Part shown: positions 17,335 to 27,177 of the stretch, piece after piece
How positions within the stretch are numbered: the stretch's first letter is position 1
Layout of the letters: the number at the start of each line of letters is the position of its first letter
Assembly (NCBI GenBank): GCA_963745405.1
Contig: CAVUWY010000002.1
Coordinates: 62,001-126,000 of the forward strand
Origin: C-114 sp963745405
Lineage (GTDB): Bacteria > Chloroflexota > Limnocylindria > Limnocylindrales > CSP1-4
Direction: 5' to 3'
DNA: 64,000 bases
The notes under the pieces: generated by a model
What the model saw: only the letters and a program-made list of their open reading frames with translations
Told to the model about the DNA's origin: nothing
The model's database searches: none
Program-made: the position numbers and the translations under genes

Positions 17335-18186
17335 TCAGCGACGGACGACGAGCACCGCCACGACGAACGAGGCGAGCGCGCTCGCCGTCCCGAGCATGAG
17401 CAGCGGCCGGGCGACCCATCGGGCGAGGTCGGGCAAGAGATGGCCCTCGATCGACAGCCCGGGCAGCTCGCGCGCCCGGACGAGCGGCTCGAGGAACGCC
17501 GGACCGTCGCCGGGTCGGGCGGTCGCAGCGATCTGCCGAGCCTCCTCGACCGCCAGCCTGGCGGTCGCCTCCGGCCGGACGTCGTCGGGCAACTCGGCGA
17601 GGGCGGCCCGGGCCGCCGTCAGCTCGCCGTCGCCGCTCGCCACGAAGTCGACCGCCGCCCGCCGGAGGGCCCTCTCGAAGCGCTCCTCCGGCGTCGCGGC
17701 CGGCAGGGCGTCGACGACCCGACGAGCCGTCTCGAACTCGCCGATCCACATGAGGAGCTCGATCCGCGGCAGGTCCGCCGACCCACCCGCCGAAGGGTGC
17801 GACTCGAGCCACGCCCGGGCCGCACGGGGCATCGACGGCCGGTCCTCTCCGGTGGCGGCCTGCCAGCGGGCCCGATCCGCCCGATCCACCCATCGGTAAA
17901 GGTCGAGGGCGCGCGACACCCGGCGCGGTCGCAGGATCGCCGCGACACCGAAGGTGATGACGGCGAACAGGATCGCGGCGCCGATCACCGCGGCGACGAC
18001 GGCGATGGGCCCCGGCCGGGCGCCGATGACGGCCGCTCCGATCTCGGCCTCGACGACGACACCCGCGATGGCCCCGATCGTCACCCTCCGCCGCTCGAGG
18101 TCACGGAACGCCCGGAGCAGGGCGAGGTTGCGCCGCATCGCATCGGGCGCGGTCGCCCGGACTCCGAACCGGCGGCGGATGGGCAT
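17335..18186 (-). CDS. Hypothetical protein with helical core between TM segments
   Basis: The 283-residue protein has two TM helices near residues 40-85 and a C-terminal TM segment (LLMLGTASALASFVVAVLVV), separated by an Ala/Arg/Glu-rich alpha-helical region of about 160 residues. That region (IELLMWIGEFETARRVVDAL and following) looks like TPR-type helix pairs. Family is not recognised. TACGAT lies 7 nt before the ATG. It is convergent with the permease, 24 bp away. Confidence 0.6.
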   Translation of the reverse strand: MPIRRRFGVRATAPDAMRRNLALLRAFRDLERRRVTIGAIAGVVVEAEIGAAVIGARPGPIAVVAAVIGAAILFAVITFGVAAILRPRRVSRALDLYRWVDRADRARWQAATGEDRPSMPRAARAWLESHPSAGGSADLPRIELLMWIGEFETARRVVDALPAATPEERFERALRRAAVDFVASGDGELTAARAALAELPDDVRPEATARLAVEEARQIAATARPGDGPAFLEPLVRARELPGLSIEGHLLPDLARWVARPLLMLGTASALASFVVAVLVVRR

Positions 18187-18256
18187 CGCGACGATCGTAA
18201 CGGGCTCCCGGTGCCGCGATAACTCGCCGATACGTCCTGTAGCGGACCCTGACAGG

Positions 18257-18334
18257 ATGGCCAGTCACACTCGATCGGTCGACCGCGGCTCGGAGCGTGC
18301 CAGGTCCTCGCTCGCGGTGATCGGCCTGACGTGA
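18257..18334 (+). pseudogene. Duplicated N-terminal scrap of the XRE-type gene
   Basis: An ATG frame of 25 residues, MASHTRSVDRGSERARSSLA and a short tail, matches the start of the downstream gene at 18369 (residues GTRTRPVDHGSERARATLA) at most positions and then stops. It is a tandem partial duplication of the 5' end of that gene, placed 112 bp upstream. Confidence 0.5.
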
Positions 18335-18368
18335 CTCCAAGGTAAGCGCTGTCGGGCAGGTTATCCGG

Positions 18369-19021
18369 GTGGGAACACGAACGCGGCCGGTCGACCACGG
18401 GTCCGAACGCGCCCGGGCGACCCTCGCGGCTACCGGACGGGAGCTGCGCGAGACGCGCCTCGACCGCGGGCTGAGCATCGCGGAAGTGGCCCTCGCCTCG
18501 GGGCTCTCGGTAGCCCACGTGAGCCGACTCGAGCGTGGCCTCCTCGAGCGTGTTTCCGTCTGGCATCTCACCCGGTTGTCGGCCGTCGTCGGTCTCGACC
18601 TGTCGATCCGGCTATTCCCCGGCGGCCGGCCGATCGGGACGCCGCCCATGTCGACCTGACCCAGCGGTTCCGTGCCGGCCTCCACCGGTCCTTCCCCTCG
18701 ACGGGGCGGTACCGCTCCCGATCCCTGGCGACCGCCGGGCGTGGGACGGGGTCATCTCGACCGACCAGTGGCGCTACGGAGTCGAGATCGAGACCGCCTG
18801 TCGCGACGTTCGGCGCTCCTTCGAAGGGTCGGTCTCAAGGTCCGGGACAGCGGGGTCGACGGCGCGAATACATCGTCCTGCCGGCGACCCGCCGAACGCG
18901 CATCCTGCTCCACGAGGCCTCCGACGCGCTGGTTGGCGCCTTTCCCGTGGACGGCCGTCGCGCCCTCGAGCTGCTCGCGGCGGGCGTCGATCCGGGCGGC
19001 GGCTCAGTCGTTGTCGTGTGA
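18369..19021 (+). pseudogene. XRE-family helix-turn-helix regulator, broken by at least four frameshifts
   Basis: The GTG-initiated frame encodes an XRE helix-turn-helix (LRETRLDRGLSIAEVALASG, then VAHVSRLERG) over about 70 residues. In-frame translation stops at 18659. The remaining protein is readable only by changing frame: DAAHVDLTQRFRAGLHRSF, then PLPIPGDRRAWDGVISTDQW, then RALLRRVGLKVRDSGVDGA, then YIVLPATRRTRILLHEASDA to a stop at 19019-19021. The intact form would be about 215 residues: an HTH plus a C-terminal domain of unknown function. The shifts fit the indel-dense stretch that also hits rpoD. Confidence 0.6.
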
Positions 19022-19576
19022 GGGGCCCCGAGCCGGCCGTGCCTGGCCGCGCCGAGCCGTCCGGGCCGTCCAGGGCCGAGCCGAGCCTCCGTGCCGGGCC
19101 GAGCCGAGCCTCCGTGCCGGGCCGAGCCGAGCCGCCACTGTCCGTTTGCGCCCCATGGACCAAGGCGACCGATCGACTCCGGACTCGATTCCGACCCGGT
19201 CGAGGACTTGCATGGCGTGCGACGAGTCGTCGGTCGAGGAGGCTGGGAGCCTCGGATGGCCCGCGGAGAACGGCGATTCCTGCATCGGGTGCAACACGGA
19301 GGGCATTGCTGGCATGCCGATGCCGCTTTGTTGCATCCCATGCAAGGACTGCCCAGAGATTTGCGCGGCATGCAACGGATGGACCAAGAGCGAAGCATGG
19401 CGAGTGAGCCGGTCATGGGGCAAGGAAAGGAACCCGCCGGGCCCGGGACCCTTCAGGAGGCGGCTCGGAGGACCGGCACGTCGGAGCGGAGGCGGAGGTG
19501 GAACGTCACGCCGTACGTGTCGCCGGACTCCGGGTCGACCCGTGGGGCGAACGCGTGAGGCGCCACTTCGTCGCCG
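19022..19576. other. Gene-poor stretch: 23-bp repeats, then a cysteine-rich open frame
   Basis: The first part is low-complexity, Gly/Pro/Ser-coding GC-rich sequence with a 23-bp tandem repeat. From about 19155 the base composition becomes visibly less GC-rich. One plus-strand frame there carries ten Cys in about 65 residues (CMAC, CIGC, then CCIPCKDCPEICAAC). The same DNA has short TGCA-centred inverted repeats (for example TTGCAT and ATGCAA around CCC at 19330-19344), which produce Cys codons on both strands, so a real protein is doubtful. I see no other gene. Confidence 0.35.
19073..19134. repeat. 23-bp tandem repeat, about 2.6 copies
   Basis: The unit begins GGGCCGAGCCGAGCC and repeats at 19073, 19096 and 19119, with the third copy degenerating after about 15 bases. 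It is noncoding as far as I can tell and is probably a slippage product. Confidence 0.6.
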
Positions 19577-19847
19577 TCACGGGACGATCCAGCGGGCGAG
19601 CGGCCGGCCCGATGCGAAGACCGCGTCGAGCACGGCGAACGCCTCGGCCGGCAGGCCGATCAGGCCCTCCCGGGCCGGCAGTCCGACGCAGCCCTCCCCG
19701 AACTCGGCCACGAACGCCGGGTTGCCAGTGGGCCACGAGGTGGCCCGGCCCGACGCAGAGCGCGACGGGACGCTCGAGGTCCCCCGACCGCGAGGGTCGG
19801 GGCCCGGCCGCGCCGGCCGCTTTCGAGCGCGACGCTGCCATCTGCCG
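19577..19847 (-). pseudogene. Possible small frameshifted gene downstream of rpoD
   Basis: An ATG at about 19845 opens a frame with DLERPVALCVGPGHLVAHW. A neighbouring frame then reads GNPAFVAEFGEGCVGLPARE, GLIGLPAEAFAVLDAVFASG and RPLARWIVP to a stop at 19577. Both pieces look like coding sequence, and joining them needs one indel, as in the adjacent genes. The product would be about 90 residues and no family is recognised. This call is weak. Confidence 0.25.
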
Positions 19848-19855
19848 ATCCCGGA

Positions 19856-21569
19856 CTACTCGAGGTAGTCCTTGAGCTTGCGCGACCGGGACGGGTGGCG
19901 GAGCTTGCGAAGCGCCTTCGCCTCGATCTGGCGGATGCGCTCGCGGGTGACGTTGAACTCCTTGCCGACCTCCTCGAGGGTACGGGCGCGGCCGTCCTCG
20001 AGGCCGAAATCGAACTGGAGGACGCGCCGCTCGCGACCGGTCAGCGAGTGAGGACCGCCTCGACCTGCTCCTTGAGGAGCTGGTGGGACGCGGCCTCGGC
20101 GGCGGCAGTTCTCCCGGTCCTCGATGAAGTCCGCCGAGGTGGGAGTCCTCCTCCTCGCCGATCGGGGTCTCGAGCGAGACGGGCTCCTGCGAGACCTTGA
20201 TGATCTCGCGACCTCTCTCCGGGGTGACGACCGACCTCCTGGCCCTTCGCACATGGCCTCGGCGATCTCCTCGACCGTCGGCTCGCGACCGAGCTCCTGG
20301 AGGAGCTGACGCGAGCACGCGGATGAGGCGGTTGATCGTCTCCACCATGTGGACGGGGATGCGGATCGTCCGGGCCTGGTCGGCGATCGCCCGGGTGATG
20401 GCCTGGCGGATCCACCAGGTGGCGTAGGTCGAGAACTTGTAGCCCTTCTCGTAGTCGAACTTCTCGACCGCCCGGATGAGCCCGATGTTCCCTTCCTGGA
20501 TGAGGTCGAGGAACGACATCCCCCGGCCGATGTACTTCTTGGCGATAGAGACGACGAGGCGGAGGTTGGCCGACGTCAGCTGCTCGCGGGCGTCGCGGCC
20601 GATACGGACCAGCTCACCCTTGCGGTGGGCGAGCTTGGTGTTGAGCGGCACCTCCGGGTCGAATCCCATCCGCTTGAGGAGTTCGGCGTCGTGGCCGCTC
20701 TCGATCCAGCGCTCGATGGCCGGGAAGGCGACCTCGTCGCGGGTCCAGTCGTAGATCGCCCGCAGGCCGATGTTGTCGCGGGAGTCGAGGTCGCCGTTGT
20801 GGACGGCGAGGTAGGCCCAGTCGAGGAGCTCGATGAAGGCCGCCGGGGTCAGCGACTCGTTGTAGACGGTGACGAGGTGGCGGGCCTCCTTGAGGAGCTC
20901 GCGGGTCCCCTCGCTCTGGATGTCACGGCCCGCCTTGACGAGGTGGAAGTCGGCCGTCGGCACGAGCAGGTCGGCGGCGCCCTCCCACGAGATCGCGTCG
21001 GCCACCATCTGGGTCGCCTCGGGTCCCAGCGGGAGGCGGTGCTGGGTCTTGGCGCTGCGGGTCTTGTGCTCGGTGTCGTGGAGGGTCCACTCGTGGAGCG
21101 AGACGATGCCCTTCCAGGGCGCCTCGACGAGGAACTCGCCGAGCTCGATCGCCTTGGCCAGGACGACTTCCTCCTCGGCCGTCAGGAGGGCGACCTTGCC
21201 GATCTCCTTGAGGTACATCCGGACCGGGTCGTCGATCCCGATCATGTCCGCGGAGAGGGCCTCGAGCTCTTCCGCGGTGGGCTCCTCGAGCTCCTTCGCG
21301 TCGAGCTTGGCCGGCGCGTCGAGCGGCGCGACGATCACCGCATCGGGCTCGCTGGCGACCTCGACCCCGACGTCCGCGCCGTCGGGCGGGAACGCCTCCG
21401 GCGGACCGGCTTCGAGGTCGTCGTCGTCATCGTCGTCTTCGGCGACGGCGACGGACGTCTTGAGGACCCGCATGTTGGCGAGGCGGGCAGCCTCGAGGTC
21501 CGCCTTGGCTCGACGGGGCCGGCTGAGGACGGCCTCGACGAGGAGCTTGTCGGTGGGGTCGACGGTCAT
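19856..21569 (-). CDS. rpoD: Primary sigma factor RpoD/SigA, with clustered frameshifts
   Basis: From the ATG at 21569 an acidic N-terminus (region 1.1-like, with a run of Asp) leads to region 1.2 (DPVRMYLKEIGKVALLTAEE), region 2 (RLVVSIAKKYIGRGMSFLDL, KFSTYATWWIRQAITRAIAD) and the start of region 3. From about 20315 to 20036 at least five frame changes are needed to read region 3 (RQLLQELGREPTVEEIAEAM, then EIIKVSQEPVSLETPIGEEE, then AAAEAASHQLLKEQVEAVL). Region 4 (SLTGRERRVLQFDFGLEDGR, then VTRERIRQIEAKALRKLRHP) is intact to the stop. As the gene is essential, sequencing error is more likely than inactivation. An insert of about 90 residues separates regions 1.2 and 2. It overlaps dnaG by ATGA. 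Confidence 0.92.
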
Positions 21570-23577
21570 GATGCGCCTCCGATCGAGCGACTGATCAGGT
21601 GCGTCTGCTCGCTCCGACGATCGAGCGAGCGGCGCGCCTCGTGGTACTGGCGTTCCTGGTCGAGGAGCCGATGCATCGCTTCGGGGTCGCCCCGGAGCTC
21701 CGCGTCGGCCTGCTCGGCCTGGGTGTAGGCGATGCGTTCTTCGAGCTGATCCTTCTCCAGGGTCAGCAGGCACTTGTCGATGGCATAGACGATCCGGTCG
21801 GCCGGCAGTTGCGCCGGGTCCGGCCCGGAACGGGCGTAGAGGGCGATGGCGAGGGCCCGCGTCTCGGGATCGATCGCGTCGAGCAGGCGGCCCCGATCGA
21901 ACGGCACCGGGTCGGCATGGACGCCTTCCTCGCCGTCGAGGCCGCGGACGGTGAGGATCGCCCGGTAGAGCTCGCGGGCGACGGTCGACGGCAGCTCGAG
22001 ACCCGAGTCGGCGAGGGCCACGGCGACCCGCGGCTGCTGGTCGGGCACGAGGAGCATGAGACGGAGCAGCTCGGCCTCGACCGGCGTGACGGCCCGGACG
22101 ACCTCCTCGGGGCTCACCTGCTCCTGGGCCGCCCGGACGGCCTCGAGGGTGAGGCGGACCCCGCCGTGGTCGACGCCGTCGCCGGCTCCCCGGGACGCCG
22201 AGCCATCGGATCGACCCGGCCCGACGGCCCGGCCGACCTCGGCCCGCGGCGCCGCGTGGAGCGCCTCGAGGAGGGTCCGCTCGTCGACCGTCGAGCGGCG
22301 GGCGAGCAGCTGCAGGTACGTGTCGCGGACGGTCGGATTGCCGACCTTGCGGAGCGTCGGCAGCACGGCCGCCACGAGACGATCGCGGCCCTCCGGCGTG
22401 CGGACGTCGACCCGCGATGCGTGGTAGTCGATGAGGTAGGCGAGGATCGGGTCGGGCGTGCGGACCGCCTCGCGCCACAGGTCGGGCGTCGTCGCGGATG
22501 ACCTCGTCGGGATCCTTGCCCTCGGGCAGCCGGACGACACCGACATCGGTGAGGCCGACACCGCTGTCGCCGCCCTGGACCTCGCCGATGAGCGCGTTGA
22601 GCTCGGTGACGCCGAACGAGCCGGCGCTCTGGCCGGCCGGGTCGACGTCGTAGGCGAGGGCGATCCTCTTGGCGTAGCGGGTCAGGAGCGCGACCTGGCC
22701 CGGCGTGAGGGCGGTCCCGAGGATCGCGACGACCGTGTCGAAGCCGGCCTGGTGGGCCATGAGCGCGTCGGTGTAGCCCTCGACGATGACGGCCGAGCCG
22801 CCCCGCCGGATCGGGCCCTTGGCCCGGTCGATGAGGTAGAGCGTGCGGCTCTTGTCGAAGAGCGGACGTGGCCGGGGAGTTGAGGTACTTCGGTCCGTGG
22901 TCGCTCGTGTCGCCGTCGGCGACGAGATAGCGCCCGCCGAGCCCGACCGCTCCCCCGTTCGAGTCACGGATCGGGAAGATGATCCGCTCGCGGAATCGGT
23001 CGTAGCGCCGCCGCGGCCGCTGCGTGCGGCTCGTCGTGAGCCCCACTTCGGCGAGTTCCTGGGGGCGGATGTCGCGCTTCGTCTCGAGCCGCCGGCTCAT
23101 CGTGTCCCAGCCGGTCGGCGCCCAGCCGAGCTGGAACCGCTCGATCGTCTCGTCGGTGAAGCCACGGCCGCGGAGGTAATCGAGCGCCGGCTGGCCGGTC
23201 TTCGAGCTCGTCAGGACGACGTGGTAGAAGGCGATCGCGGTCTCGAGGACGTCGCGCAGACGGCCCTTCCGGGCGTCGTCGCGGGCGCTCCGCTCGTCGA
23301 GCTCGACGCCGGCCCGGGCGGCCAGGACCTTGAGGGCCTCGGGGAAGCTCACGCTGTCGCGCTGCATGACGAAGCTGAAGACGTCTCCGCCGAGGCCGCA
23401 GCCGAAGCACTTCCAGCTCTCGCGGGCAGGCGTGACGACGAAGCTCGGCGTCTTCTCGCCGTGGAACGGGCAGAGGCCCTTGAACGTCGTGCCCGCCTTC
23501 TTCAGTTGGACCGTCTCCCCGACCACATCGGCGATCTGGAGCCGGCTCTTCACTTCCGCGGCGACACCGACGGCCAC
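21566..23577 (-). CDS. dnaG: DNA primase DnaG, with two frameshifts
   Basis: Primase makes RNA primers at the replication fork. The GTG start at 23577 has an AGGAGG site directly upstream. The N-terminus holds the CHC2 zinc finger (CPFHGEKTPSF, then CFGCGLGGD). The catalytic core follows: FRERIIFPIRDSNGGAVGLG, then the TOPRIM motif VIVEGYTDALMAHQAG and AYDVDPAGQSAG. Frame changes at about 22870 and 22490 interrupt it. The C-terminal helicase-interacting region ends at 21566. Gene order dnaG-rpoD with a 4-bp overlap is the common macromolecular-synthesis arrangement. The indels match those in rpoD and are probably technical. Confidence 0.93.
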
Positions 23578-23655
23578 TGAACCTCCTGGTGCCGGCGGCC
23601 CATTCGCTCGGTTCGAGGAGACCCCGAACGGCTGAACCTGCCGGACATGACTGAG

Positions 23656-23747
23656 GGCCTGTCAAGTCTTGACAGGCCGCGTCGGCCACCAATATACACC
23701 CAAATCGGCGATTTGTATACCCCTGGGGGGTATTGACTTGTCAAGTC
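23656..23747. promoter_or_regulatory. Face-to-face promoters with palindromic -35 boxes (dnaG-rpoD and the plus strand)
   Basis: Plus strand: TTGACA (23669-23674), 18-nt spacer, TATACA (23693-23698). Minus strand: TTGACA (23744-23739), 19-nt spacer, TATACA (23719-23714). The two are nearly symmetric about 23706, so the polymerases would run through each other's site. Each -35 lies inside a palindrome: 11-bp arms GGCCTGTCAAG/CTTGACAGGCC at 23656-23678, and GACTTG/CAAGTC at 23735-23747. A third palindrome, CAAATCG/CGATTTG (23701-23715), lies at the centre. The minus promoter would drive dnaG-rpoD. Confidence 0.65.
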
Positions 23748-23799
23748 CCCCAGAAGGTACGGGGCCGGATGGTGGCGCCGGACGTGTACCCTGCGGAGC

Positions 23800-25318
23800 G
23801 TGATGGAGGCCCATCCACCGCCCATGCCGGCTCGCCGGACGCGGCTGCGTCGCTCCGGCGCCATGCTCGCCGCCGCGTCGGTCATCGTCGCCGTACTCGT
23901 CGGCGGTGGCTGGACGGGAGGCGAGCGGCTCTCGGCCCAGGCGCTCCCGCTCCCGGCCGCCGTGCGCAGCGGCGGCCAGTCGACCGACCTCGGCGGCACG
24001 GGCGCGGCACCGGCCATCGTGTCGGATCCGCCGGTTCGGCCGGTGGGATCAGTGCGACCAGCGCGGTCATCCCGACGGTCGTCCCGGCCGCGGCGCTCCA
24101 GGCTCCGCTCGACGCGCTCCGGGTGAAGTACCAGCGCCCCGGGCGTCTCGGTGACGATCATCTGGCCCGACGGCACGACGTGGACCGGCGTCAGCGGCCT
24201 GGCGAACCTTGCGACCAAGGCCCCGGTCGTACCGGGGACCGCATTCTCGATCGGCAGCATCACGAAGACCTTCATGGCCGCCCTGATCCTCCAGCTTCAA
24301 CAGGAGCAACGGCTCTCGCTCGACGGACCGGGTCCTCAAGTGGCTGCCCCATGCGAAGGTCCTCAAGGGAGACACCATCCACGAGCTGCTCGATCAGACG
24401 AGCGGGCTCTACGACTTCTTCGCCAACCCGCGGATCGACACGGCCATCCTCGCCAACAAGAAGGCCCACTGGACTCGACCCGGGCGTTCGCTACGTGCGC
24501 GGCCCGTACTGCCAACCCGGGCAAGTGCTGGCACTACTCGAACTCGAACTACGTCATCCTCGGCCAGCTCGTGCGGAGGATCACCGGACACTCCGCGGCG
24601 ACCGAGATCCGGCGCCGGTTCCTCGGACCGCTCGCCCTGAGCCGGACGTTCTCCCAGGGGTTCGAGGCTCGCCGGGGAACGGTCGCCACGTCGTACGCGC
24701 TCAGCGGACCGATGGCCACCGTCCATCGCGTCAGCCTGTCGGACGGGACGGCGATCTCGCCGTACACGTCGGTCGTCACGGCCGCCGGCGATGCCGGTGA
24801 CATGGCCGCCAGCTCGGTCGACCTCGCCCATTGGGCGCGCGCGCTCTACGCCGGTTCGGTCCTCCAGCCGGCTTCGCTCAGCGCCATGCTCGACGTCTCG
24901 TCACAGCATCGCGGTGAAGTCCCACTACCGGTACGGCCTCGGCATGTTCCAGGTGACGATCAACGGCCACCGGACCGTGGGCCACGACGGGCGGCTCGAC
25001 GGCGCGCGTGCCTCCATCCGCTACATGCCCGACACGGGTTTCACGATCGCGGTCGCGACCAACCAGGACCGGACCGGACCGGATGTCTTCGGGTCGAGCC
25101 TCCTGAAGATCGCCATGGCACCACCGCCGCCGCCTCCACCGCCGCCGGCGCCGGAACCGTCGCCATCGGGGGACCTCGCGTCGCCGCCGGACATGGCTTC
25201 GACTTCGACCGACGCCGCGTCGCCCTCGATCGATGCAGCGTCGCCCTCCGGGGCCGACTCCGCCCCGTCGGCCGAGCCCGCGTCATCCGATCCGGGAGAC
25301 TCGCCCGGCGGACCCTGA
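23800..25318 (+). CDS. Serine beta-lactamase/D-Ala-D-Ala carboxypeptidase-like hydrolase, multiply frameshifted
   Basis: The readable pieces form a class C beta-lactamase-like enzyme: N-terminal signal anchor (about residues 20-37), VTIIWPDGTTWTGVSGLAN, catalytic SxxK in GSITKTF, HELLDQTSGLYDFF, the YSN motif in WHYSNSNYVILGQ, and HDGRLDGAR near the KTG-equivalent strand, then a Pro/Ser/Ala/Asp tail. At least five frame changes are needed between 24060 and 24920. Family members hydrolyse beta-lactams, peptidoglycan peptides or esters; the substrate here is unknown. Start is GTG at 23800, with TACCCT 7 nt upstream, or ATG at 23803. It sits in the indel-dense zone. Confidence 0.7.
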
Positions 25319-25361
25319 TCGCCACGGGCCGATCGGCACGGAGTCGCCCGACCGAGGCCCC

Positions 25362-25962
25362 TCAGCCGCGGTCCGTGGGCCAGCGCTCGGGAAAGACGAC
25401 CTCTGTCCGCGGGAGGCGCGCGGTGCCGGGAGCCGCTTTCGGTCGTCGGGCGGCCTCCGACGGGTGGCCGATGGCGACGATCGTCCGGACGATGCGGTCG
25501 TCCGGGCAGGCCGAGGAGCTCGGCGACCCGAGGCTCGATGTCGCGCCGGATCCAGGTGATGCCGGCGCCGAGTCCGAGCTCGCCGGCCGCGATGAGGATC
25601 CGCTCGGTCGCCCGACCCTCGTCGTAGGCGACCCAGATCGCATCCGCCGGATCGGCCGGGACGACGAGGGCGATCGCGGCGACTGCCGTGGCCAGGGGGA
25701 TGGTCTGGGGCGCGCCGATCTCCGCCAGGCGCCGCAGGGTGTCGAGCTCCCGCAGGACGATGAACCGCCACGGCTGGACGTTCCGGCTGCTGCCGGACCA
25801 GCGGGCCGCGTCGACGATCGCGTCGACCTCGGCGTCGGTCAGCCCTTCCGGGGCGAACTCGCGGATCTGGCGGACCCGTCGAAGGGAGCGGGTCCGCTCC
25901 CCCGCCGTCGGCTCGCTTGCTATCAGTTCGCCGTCTATCCCCGCGGTCGTGTCACTGCTCAT
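25362..25962 (-). CDS. Nitroreductase family protein, one frameshift
   Basis: From the ATG at 25962 the protein reads RRVRQIREFAPEGLTDAEVD, then AARWSGSSRNVQPWRFIVL (the FMN-binding R-S-x-R-N-x-Q-P-W region) and AAGELGLGAGITWIRRD. At about 25500 the frame changes, and the end VAIGHPSEAARRPKAAPGTA lies in the next frame, finishing at 25362. The product is a homodimeric FMN-dependent NAD(P)H oxidoreductase of about 199 residues. Substrate is unknown. Its start overlaps the end of the DUF2630 gene by 11 bp. Confidence 0.8.
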
Positions 25963-26197
25963 ACGTCTCGACGACCGCGGCCGACCGTGCCGCGGCCTCA
26001 TTCGGATCGAGCCCGGCCGCGCGCCGGCCGGCCCGCTGGTGGAGGAGGTCGTAGCAGCGGTCGAGCTGGACCTTGATCTCGGCGATCCGCTCGAGCTCCT
26101 CGGCCGTCAGGCCGTGGCCGTCGCCAGCGTGCTCGTAGAGGGCCTCCTCCTCGTCGGAGAGGGCGTTGATCGTGGTGAAGATGTCGAGCTCGGCCAT
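25952..26197 (-). CDS. DUF2630 family protein
   Basis: The 81-residue protein is a helical hairpin: IFTTINALSDEEEALYE, then LTAEELERIAEIKVQLDRCY and DLLHQRAGRRAAGLDPNEAA, ending in VVETYEQ. The D-R/Q-C-Y/W-D-L-L-x-Q-R core and the V-E-x-Y-E-Q end are the hallmarks of DUF2630, a small family common in Actinobacteria and Chloroflexota, of unknown function. A GGAGGCAGCAG Shine-Dalgarno precedes the ATG. It is co-transcribed with the nitroreductase. Confidence 0.85.
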   Translation of the reverse strand: MAELDIFTTINALSDEEEALYEHAGDGHGLTAEELERIAEIKVQLDRCYDLLHQRAGRRAAGLDPNEAAARSAAVVETYEQ

Positions 26198-26435
26198 GGC
26201 TGCTGCCTCCAGGCTGTGGTCTTCCGTCGCGCTGATGCCCATGGTGACGCCACCAGCTGTCCGTCTCGGTCGCCGCCCGTGCGTCGGCTCCTGCGCGGAC
26301 AGCCGGCGGCCAAGCGGCGGGGTATCGTTGGGCGGATCGATCGCGGGCGGCGCCGAGAACCGGGGCAGGGCCGACCGGCGAACCTCCATCGAATCGAGAT
26401 CGGTCGTTTCACGCGTCGCCACGAAAGGTCCTGTC

Positions 26436-26633
26436 ATGCGTCCCGCTCGCCTCATCGTCGCCGCCATCGTCGCCCTCGTCGGACTCGCCTGGATCGGCCA
26501 GGGCAGCGGTGCGATCGGAGGGAGCGCCATGTCCGGCAGCTCGTTCTGGGAGTACGTCGGGGTGGCCCTGATCGTCGTGGCGGCGGTCCTCCTCGTGGCC
26601 GAGGTCCGCCACGCCCGCACCGTCCGTCCCTGA
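26436..26633 (+). CDS. Small two-TM membrane protein
   Basis: The 65-residue product has two hydrophobic helices (LIVAAIVALVGLAWIGQG and WEYVGVALIVVAAVLLVAEV) joined by a Gly/Ser-rich loop, ending in a short basic tail. An AAAGG element lies about 8 nt before the ATG. Small two-helix proteins of this type are common near SRPBCC genes in this lineage, but the function is unknown. The next gene begins 26 bp later. Confidence 0.6.
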   Translation: MRPARLIVAAIVALVGLAWIGQGSGAIGGSAMSGSSFWEYVGVALIVVAAVLLVAEVRHARTVRP

Positions 26634-26659
26634 CGCCGACTGACGGGAGAGGGAGCGCG

Positions 26660-27139
26660 ATGGCGAAGATCCACTACGCGGCGGATGGGTCGATCCCGGC
26701 GGAGCGCTTCATCGCCGCCCTCACCGACTTCTCGCCGGACCGGCCCCGGCTGTGGCCCAACCTGTCCCCGAAGTTCTACGCCGTCCACGAGGTCGGCCCG
26801 GACTGGGCCGACGTCAACGAGGGGACCGACTTCCTCGGCGGCGTCTGGGCCCACGAGCGCTACGACTGGTCGACGCCCGGTCTGGTCGAGCTCACGCTGC
26901 AGGATTCGCCGTCCTTCGAGCCGGGGACCAGGATCGTGTACCGGGTCACGGCGCGGGACGGCGGCTGCCACGTGGAGGTCGATTTCCAGCGGACCGGCCG
27001 CGGCTTTAAGGGCCGCCTGGTCGGCGTCCTCGTCGCGCTCGGCGGCAGCCGCCAGTTCTCGGCCCAGCTCCGCGAGACGCTCGCCCGCCTCGATCGAGAG
27101 ACGGCGCACGGCGCCCGCCCACCGGCGGCGACGACCTAA
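26660..27139 (+). CDS. SRPBCC (START-like) family protein
   Basis: The 159-residue protein starts with a strand, a helix hairpin (ERFIAALTDFSPDRPRLWP) and then the antiparallel strands of a START-like domain (YAVHEVGPDWADVNEGTDF, RIVYRVTARDGGCHVEVDFQ), ending in a long C-terminal helix. This is the polyketide cyclase/SRPBCC fold, which binds hydrophobic ligands. No catalytic residues can be named. A GGGAGAGGGAG site precedes the ATG. Confidence 0.75.
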   Translation: MAKIHYAADGSIPAERFIAALTDFSPDRPRLWPNLSPKFYAVHEVGPDWADVNEGTDFLGGVWAHERYDWSTPGLVELTLQDSPSFEPGTRIVYRVTARDGGCHVEVDFQRTGRGFKGRLVGVLVALGGSRQFSAQLRETLARLDRETAHGARPPAATT

Positions 27140-27177
27140 GGATCCGCGCGCCGCGCACCCCCCCCGACGCCCCCGGA

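Noticed and set aside
19506..22967. A single 1153-residue frame that seems to fuse DnaG and RpoD
   Set aside because: It exists only because frameshifts in dnaG bring its reading frame into that of rpoD. The proper gene ends overlap by ATGA at 21566-21569, and both families have normal ends there.
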